Of a stretch of 7,911 nucleotides of DNA, positions 6,274 to 7,911 are shown one piece after another. Where the stretch lies: NCBI GenBank assembly GCA_947384015.1, contig CANDFN010000047.1, positions 1 to 7,911 of the forward strand, written 5' to 3'. The notes beneath the pieces were generated by a model. The model had not been told where the DNA came from and made no database searches. It saw nothing but the letters and a program-made list of their open reading frames with translations. The position numbers and the translations under genes were made by a program. Each line of letters begins with the position of its first letter. The stretch's first letter is position 1. Origin of the DNA: an uncultured Clostridia bacterium. GTDB lineage: Bacteria; Bacillota; Clostridia; Christensenellales; UBA1242.

Positions 6274-6612
6274 TTATAAACTTGAAACTGCATACTCTTC
6301 CTGTTCGCGCTGATAGCGAGATTTCATCTCTTTATACTTTTCTGATAAATCAATCATATATCTCTGTTTACCCTCTAAAGACAAGCTGTTGTAATATTTA
6401 TTGTCCATTAATTCTTTTATAGGATTTATAACAACTTCATCCCGCGACAAAATTTTGCAAACCTTTGAATAAAGTTCTTGCTCCTTAACGCTAAAGCAAG
6501 CACGTGCATAAGGCACCTGCTCAAACACAGAGCGTTCTTTGTTAAAATTCTTCATACGTGATTTGGCATCGCGTGCCAAAAAATAAAGTTTACCCTTTAC
6601 TTTTTTCCTCAT
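6274..6612 (-). CDS. Small hypothetical protein, helical, highly charged
   Basis: The 112-residue protein has no family I recognise. It begins MRKKVKGKLYF, is rich in Lys, Arg and Glu, has no membrane segment or signal peptide, and has only two cysteines (ACFSV and KVCKI), so no zinc site. Residues about 80-106 (EGKQRYMIDLSEKYKEMKSRYQREQEEY) look like one long amphipathic helix, possibly a coiled coil for self-association. Cytoplasmic location is expected. The start ATG at 6610-6612 follows GGGGG (6620-6624) by seven bases, an unusual ribosome site that could pair with the 16S CCUCC only through a G-U wobble. An in-frame stop (6637-6639) rules out a much longer N-terminus. The gene is flanked by the palindromic terminator at one end and an intergenic stretch at the other, so it is probably monocistronic. 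No context points to a role. Confidence 0.7.
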   Translation of the reverse strand: MRKKVKGKLYFLARDAKSRMKNFNKERSVFEQVPYARACFSVKEQELYSKVCKILSRDEVVINPIKELMDNKYYNSLSLEGKQRYMIDLSEKYKEMKSRYQREQEEYAVSSL

Positions 6613-6790
6613 AATTATACCCCCATAACAATTAGATTACAATATATGAAGTTTATATCAAAATAATTTACATATACACTTTTGTAGAAATTTGACTAGT
6701 TTTTGCAAATAAGATATTAATCCTCTAATATTTTCAATTTAAAAACCCAACAAAAAAACATTAAGCAAAAAAGCCCAAATGGGCTTTTTT
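6613..6790. other. Intergenic region with terminator and possible small RNA
   Basis: No protein gene is visible on either strand. The right end holds the terminator of the zinc-ribbon gene. On the plus strand TTGACT (6692-6697), 17 bases and TATTAA (6715-6720) could start a short transcript near 6727 ending at the same hairpin (about 64 bases). On the minus strand TTGTAA (6642-6637), 17 bases and TATAAT (6619-6614) resemble a promoter, but its +1 would fall inside the small gene after the ATG. Confidence 0.4.
6767..6790. terminator. Intrinsic terminator directly after the zinc-ribbon gene
   Basis: AAAAAAGCCC (6767-6776) and GGGCTTTTTT (6781-6790) form a ten-pair stem with loop AAAT. The stop codon of the minus-strand zinc-ribbon gene is at 6791-6793, so the hairpin begins directly next to it. 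Both strands give a run of six U, so it can work in either direction. Confidence 0.92.
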
Positions 6791-7240
6791 CTATTCTTTA
6801 AACTCGTAACCACAATGCTCGCAAAACTTTGCATCTCCACTGTTTTTTGTTTTACATTCTGGACATATTTTCATACCATGACCAAGTTGTTGTTTTGCGC
6901 CACAATGTTCACAAAACAAAGCGCCTTTTGCAATAACTCTGCCACATTTTTCACATAATAATTTATTTGCTGTGCCAATAGATTTGTTTCCATCTCTAAC
7001 ACTTTTCCAACTATTAATCATACTGAACGATAATATCAATAAGAAAACTCCAAAGAAGCCAAATATTAAGCCAAACACGCCAGCCAAAACAATAATTAAA
7101 TATTTGCTCCAATGCGCCATATGTAGCACGGCATAAACGCCACCCCAAACAGCACCAACAGCAAGTGCAATAGATAAAAGAGCAAGGATTACAAATGCAA
7201 ATTTTCCATAACGTTTTTCTCTATACCCAAACAAACTCAT
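6791..7240 (-). CDS. Two-TM membrane protein with two C-terminal zinc ribbons
   Basis: A 149-residue membrane protein. Residues 1-13 are basic (MSLFGYREKRYGK), TM helices lie at about 14-36 and 46-74, and a short linker leads to two zinc ribbons: CEKCG...CEHCG (Cys96, 99, 110, 113) and CPECK...CEHCG (Cys126, 129, 140, 143). By the positive-inside rule the zinc ribbons should face the cytoplasm. No exact function is known to me. Zinc ribbons of this double-CxxC type often mediate protein contacts rather than catalysis. The gene follows the SPFH/zinc-ribbon gene with a 13-base gap, and the shared zinc-ribbon style suggests that the two products work together at the membrane. I start it at the ATG 7238-7240, which follows GAGG (7252-7249) by eight bases. 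A GTG at 7249 would overlap the ribosome site. The next element downstream is the terminator, so this is the last gene of the unit. Confidence 0.85.
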   Translation of the reverse strand: MSLFGYREKRYGKFAFVILALLSIALAVGAVWGGVYAVLHMAHWSKYLIIVLAGVFGLIFGFFGVFLLILSFSMINSWKSVRDGNKSIGTANKLLCEKCGRVIAKGALFCEHCGAKQQLGHGMKICPECKTKNSGDAKFCEHCGYEFKE

Positions 7241-7244
7241 AACA

Positions 7245-7252
7245 ATCACCTC
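7245..7252 (-). promoter_or_regulatory. Ribosome binding site between the two zinc-ribbon genes
   Basis: GAGGTGAT on the minus strand starts two bases after the upstream TAG stop (7254-7256) and lies a short distance before the ATG at 7240. It argues for the ATG start over the GTG at 7249 and for coupled translation of the two genes. Confidence 0.8.
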
Positions 7253-7253
7253 A

Positions 7254-7876
7254 CTACTTAATTTTTGTTCCGCAATCTGGGCAGAACTTTACACCATTTT
7301 CTAGCGATTTCCCGCATTTCGGGCAAGTTTTTTCTTGTTGTAAATTTGCACCGCAGTTTACACAAAACTTACTACCTTTTTTAATAGGCTCACCACAATT
7401 TGGACAAGACAAAGCTTGTGTTGCGCCACACTCTGGACAAAATTTAGATTTACCTGGTATGCTTGCACCGCACTTAATACATTGTATTGTTACCTGACGC
7501 CTGCTGTCTTTTGCACTATTTATGCTTTCTGCAAACATGCTACCCATATGTGCGCCAGCACCTAAGCCAACACCAATGCCAGCCATGTTTCCACCATTAG
7601 GATTTTTAGCAGCATCTTCCATAGCGTTTGCTGCTTTATATTGAGTGTATGTTCCCATTTTGTCGCCAATAACACCCATTTTTGTGCGCTCGTCTAACAT
7701 TTTTTCAACATCATCTGGTAAAGACAAGTTTTCTATAACAAAATTAGACAATTTTAAACCAAGGGCAGAAAACTCCTCTACACTATATTTTACTACAGCA
7801 TTGCTTAGTTCTTTATAGTTAGCAGCAAGGTCTAGGGCTGAAAGTTTGCTTTCGCCAATAACATCAGTTAAAATTT
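7254..7876 (-). CDS. SPFH-domain protein with three zinc ribbons (5' end missing)
   Basis: The frame stays open from the TAG at 7254 to the last genomic base, giving 206 residues. A TTG at 7749-7751 could be mistaken for a start, but the upstream frame continues with family-like sequence (LAANYKELSNAVVKYSVEEF, then LGLKLSNFVIENLSLPDDV), which is the end of an SPFH (stomatin/prohibitin/flotillin) domain. After that come a conserved helix (DERTKMGVIGDKMGTYTQYKAANAMEDAA within about 61-88), a Gly-rich stretch (93-111) and three zinc ribbons with cysteines 132/135/146/149, 157/160/171/174 and 184/187/198/201. This layout matches the bacterial SPFH/zinc-ribbon proteins often annotated as virion core protein or YdjI-like. 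Related SPFH proteins form large membrane-associated scaffolds. In YdjI-type proteins a link to membrane stress repair has been described, but a role here is inference. The apparent stop just upstream (7875-7877) is created by the adapter, so the true N-terminus, probably well over 100 residues, is missing. Confidence 0.9.
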
Positions 7877-7911
7877 AGATCGGAAGAGCACACGTCTGAA
7901 CTCCAGTCACC
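7877..7911 (+). other. Illumina TruSeq adapter sequence (artefact)
   Basis: The sequence beginning AGATCGGAAGAGCACACG at 7877 and ending CAGTCAC at 7910 matches the TruSeq index-adapter stem, and the last C (7911) would be the first index base. It joins directly to coding sequence of the SPFH gene, so it is untrimmed read-through at a contig end and not part of the genome. Confidence 0.98.

Noticed and set aside
7241..7249. GTG start at 7249 for the two-TM zinc-ribbon protein
   Set aside because: It lies inside the GAGGTGAT ribosome site. The ATG three codons later has the correct spacing.
7749..7751. TTG as the start of the SPFH/zinc-ribbon gene
   Set aside because: The frame continues upstream with SPFH-like sequence for 41 codons to the adapter junction, and no ribosome site precedes the TTG.
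1..7876. CRISPR array, tRNA, rRNA, insertion sequence or riboswitch
   Set aside because: I looked for spaced direct repeats, tRNA-like cloverleaf ends, transposase motifs and structured leaders and saw none that could be supported by eye.

Overview
The window is an AT-rich fragment that looks like a metagenomic contig from an uncultured, probably gut-type, low-GC Gram-positive (Bacillota-like) bacterium. This rests on several signs: strong AAGGAG/GAGG ribosome sites, consensus sigma-A promoters, a lipoprotein, an InlB-type surface repeat protein, an FtsX-type ABC exporter, and SPFH/zinc-ribbon proteins typical of such genomes. TGG is used for Trp and TAA/TAG for stops, so nothing suggests a recoded genetic code. 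No species can be named from the sequence alone. Both ends cut through genes, and the last 35 bases (7877-7911) are Illumina TruSeq adapter, not genome.

Layout. (1) 1-952, minus strand: 5' part of a large membrane-anchored surface protein with InlB/Listeria-Bacteroides-type beta repeats. It has no stop codon inside the window. Its promoter (1013-1042) has perfect -35 and -10 hexamers separated by an 18-bp spacer that contains ten consecutive G. (2) 1261-1683, plus: a RpiB/LacA/LacB-type sugar-phosphate isomerase, followed by a bidirectional terminator. (3) 1803-4514, minus: a 903-residue ABC transporter with the ATPase and FtsX-like permease fused, with its own promoter. (4) 4581-5438, minus: a radical SAM protein of the PflX (COG1313) type, predicted to be made from a leaderless mRNA. 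(5) 5525-6208, plus: a divergent lipoprotein, closed by a palindromic terminator. (6) 6274-6612, minus: a small helical protein of unknown function. (7) 6791-7240 and 7254-7876, minus: a two-gene unit encoding an SPFH-domain protein with three zinc ribbons (5' end missing), then a two-TM protein with two zinc ribbons, ended by a terminator directly after the stop codon.

The genes do not form one pathway. The common theme is the cell envelope: surface repeat protein, exporter, lipoprotein and membrane-associated zinc-ribbon proteins. The most interesting signal is the poly-G tract in the promoter spacer of the surface protein. This is the architecture of phase-variable promoters in which slipped-strand mispairing changes the -35/-10 spacing. 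The second is the leaderless promoter of the radical SAM gene, where the A of the ATG falls exactly at the predicted +1.
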